Source: Caprimulgus europaeus (lineage: Eukaryota; Chordata; Aves; Caprimulgiformes; Caprimulgidae). From it: a stretch of DNA of 64,000 bases. The translations under genes and the position numbers were made by a program. The stretch lies in NCBI GenBank assembly GCA_907165065.1, contig OU015532.1, positions 33,436,339-33,500,338 on the forward strand, written 5' to 3'. This document shows, one piece after another, positions 61,368 to 64,000 of this stretch. Each line of letters starts with the position of its first letter. The first letter of the stretch is position 1. Below the pieces are notes generated by a model, which searched no databases, had not been told where the DNA came from, and worked only from the letters and a program-made list of their open reading frames with translations.

Positions 61368-64000
61368 ATTGCACAGGTGTAATCATAATAAATGCCAAAA
61401 AACATTCAACAACATAACCTGTTATTTATCTACAAAAGTTTGAGTTTTTTAACCATTGATTAAAAAGTAAAACTCAAAAGCATGAAGAAAAAGAGAGGGA
61501 AATGGAGTGAGAAAATGTATATAGAAGAATTTTTATTCTGTTTATTCTCTACCATATTTGACAGCCTCAGGGAACAATGTAGGATACCACAAAAGCAACT
61601 AACCACTTGTAATGCAATGTATTTTAAATATTGTAAAAAAAATTTGAAAAATATTTTGTACAGCTATGGAAGAAAAATAAACTTCTGATAGGTCAAAAAT
61701 TTCAAATTTACACAGTATTCTTTCCCAGCTAATGCCAGAATCAGGATTATTAAACACTTTGTTTATTTCCTTTTTAAAGGCAGACAAACTAGTGTAAGAA
61801 CCATTATAATCAGAATACTTATTTACTGAAAAAATAAAACCTTCATTTTTTTTCCACTCTATTCATTTAAAATTAAGAAATAAGAGGATATGAGAATCAA
61901 TGAAATTATAAGAGCTAAATAAAGTTCATGAGAAATAAAGTAGTGGATAAGGCTTCACAGGGAGAAATCCATACCATGTGAAAGAATCTTTTCTTTTCTT
62001 GCAGCAGCTTTTCCACATAGACTACTCATACACTCTTGAAGATGCGAATTTGTCAGTACTACTGTGAACAAAATATTTTTTCATTAAAATAAGCACGAAG
62101 TATGCTTCATTTAAAAATAAATATTTCTTAAGATAATGAAAATTAATACTAACTTTTTATCCATCAATACTAGGCTTTCTTGTTCTGTTGAATTTTTTAC
62201 ATTTACATTTTTTGACATTCCAAAATATTTTATTCAGGTTCTCAGACCCAAGCAGTATAAATATATTTGTATATTTTAGATAATATTGAATCAAACAGTA
62301 GCAGCAAGAGCAATCTGTTAATATGAAAAAAAGTGTTTATTTTCCAGTTCAGAGTACATTTTAGCTGGCTACTAAACCTCTGTATATAAAGAGCCATAAT
62401 ACAATAACCTTAGCAAATAGTAATTTATTTATATAGCCATATATGCCTAATAATACAGCAGTTTGTTCTACAGTTTGCAACAAAAATATCCTCAAATTGC
62501 AGTTGGTTTTTATCACGAGTCACATGAAACTCTATAGAGTATATTGAAAACTTTCTTCTGAAATAAGTCACCTGAATTTGGACTAAGAAAATTTATTATA
62601 TAGCATTGGTTTTCAAATTCCTTCCTGGAATAGGACACGGGCTGAAGATTATAAACACAAGCAGGTGGGAGACACGGGAGATGGAAATTATCCAGCACAA
62701 CCAAAAATGGATAATTCTTTTATGGAGTTTAGAAAAGATAGCTAGAACAATTAAATTATGACTCTTGGACTTATAGTAAAGACAACAGATCTAGATACTA
62801 TTTAGCTAATTACTTTTCTCAACAGAAAAAGTTCACATTATATAAAAAAGGGAAATTGAAGAATTTGCAAACAAAATTATATATTCTAAGCAGTGTACAG
62901 TTATATGAATATGTATTGTAAACAGCTTATCTTGACTTTCAGTTAAAATCAATGGACATTTGAAAAGGAAGTTTGCTTATTGGAGATAGAGTCTTCTATG
63001 TTTACATTAGGTGCTTACTGAAATTACAGGCAGTGAGTGCACTTAGGACAGTTGAACCACCTAAAATAATTATCTCCACACTAAATGGAAATAGGGAGTT
63101 TTGAAAATCTGCCAATTTGCCTAAAGTAGGCATCTCTCTCTGTCTTTCTTTCTCCTCCCATCAGATGTGTAGGGTACTTAGGTATCCAAACATCCCAGTC
63201 CACCTAATAAATTAATGATGACTCCCTTAGCAATAAAGTCTGTTAGGGGAAGAAGACCACTGCTCTATGCTAAATTTATCTTGCATATGAACTGCTAGTT
63301 TCTACCTCCTGACCACATAAAAATAGACATCTTAAGAAATATTCTTTAACCAAAACACTAGAGTGAAAACACTGCAAAATCGGAAACCCTTGGAACTAGA
63401 TCATACAACAGACAACCTCACCTTAACACTCTTTGGTCCTTTTCCATCATTAATTTAGGTTTTAATCAATGATAGTTGAATGCAGAATAGCTGTGCATTT
63501 AAAATGTGGAACTATGTCCTCACTAATGATGAAGATTAAGTCTGCTCCCTCTGACTTGTGTGTGGTGCCATACCTCAAACATCTTCCTGGATAAACAAAG
63601 GCTCTGCTCTCATACGGACAATGAGAGAAACTTTCACACAGGCAAAATACTTCTCCAAAGCTGCTTCCTATGGAAAGCTTTTGGAAATACAAGTTCATTA
63701 CCCACAGAGGGGAGAGTAGAGAACCATTTGCTTACTAGGTGAGTGATCAAACACTACTTTTCCTTGGGGAAGATGAGAACTACCTGCAAACCAAGTTGCT
63801 CATAAACTTAAGAACATTAAACCTCATAAATTTTAAGCAGAGTTAGGATGTTAATTTTCCTAAACATGGATCTCTCCAAAGCTTTTATCTATCCTTTCCA
63901 ACTGACACTTTTGTGGATACATGTATCCAGGGCATTTTCAGGCTCTGAAGAAGATATCAAATTAATTTAAGTTCTTTAGGTGCCTAGAAGTATAACACTG
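61368..64000. other. Unassigned AT-rich sequence to window end
   Basis: No gene, RNA or named repeat is recognised. Frames are short (under 80 codons) and featureless. Confidence 0.5.

Noticed and set aside
1-64000. CRISPR array, prokaryotic operon, integron or phage system
   Set aside because: The window is vertebrate in repeat content and gene density. There are no spaced direct repeats, ribosome-binding sites or compact gene strings.

Overview
This window looks like AT-rich, non-coding vertebrate DNA, almost certainly from a bird. The main evidence is the repeats. There are several CR1 LINE 3' ends with the avian ATTCTATG-type tail or its reverse complement. There are also LTRs opening with TGTGGTGGGTTGACC-like sequence and ending ..AACACA/..ATACA, which I recognise from memory as the ERVL-type LTRs common in neoavian genomes. 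There is no operon-like or compact gene layout, and no prokaryotic signal. I found no host protein-coding gene, tRNA, rRNA or known small RNA that I can support. The longest open frames are explained by repeats (3.2 kb pentanucleotide array, 34 kb CR1, 55 kb GC-rich block, 60 kb LTR) or are of a length expected by chance in AT-rich DNA. The window is best read as intergenic 'desert' or the interior of a very large intron.

Layout. From 1 to 14.7 kb it is mostly unique AT-rich sequence with a long (TTTTA)n array (3.23-3.41 kb), a small ancient amniote repeat (4.5 kb), minor tandem repeats and a 41-bp imperfect palindrome (12.0 kb). From 14.8 to 16.05 kb lies a very old minus-strand CR1/L3-like LINE. 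At 17.83-17.95 kb is a compound (ATTCC)9(ATTCT)15 array. It is followed at once by a 66-bp near-perfect inverted repeat (18,023-18,088) that would fold into a miRNA-precursor-like hairpin. From 21.4 to 39 kb is the repeat-richest stretch: a MIR-like SINE, four CR1 pieces (22.9, 27.7, 31.8, 34.2 kb) and three LTRs (36.0-37.0, 37.5-38.1, 38.2-39.0 kb). The first LTR is a solo LTR with an exact 5-bp target duplication. From 39 to 54 kb it is almost entirely unassigned sequence apart from one CR1 3' end (50.5 kb) and simple repeats. Near 54.2 kb is a stretch with homeodomain/POU-like motifs that could be a conserved non-coding element. It is followed by an abrupt GC-rich but CpG-poor block of about 390 bp (54.98-55.37 kb). 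From 56.6 to 57.5 kb is a second ancient minus-strand CR1/L3-like LINE, and at 60.2-61.4 kb a younger-looking ERVL-type LTR with an internal array of ~45-bp repeats. The rest, to 64 kb, is unassigned.

No set of genes here works together, and I see no new multi-gene system. The items most worth a second look are the 18.02 kb hairpin, whose pairing is continuous only if the minus strand is the RNA, and the isolated GC-rich block at 55 kb, which is flanked by a 6-bp direct repeat. All family names come from recognising sequence by eye; no database search was run.
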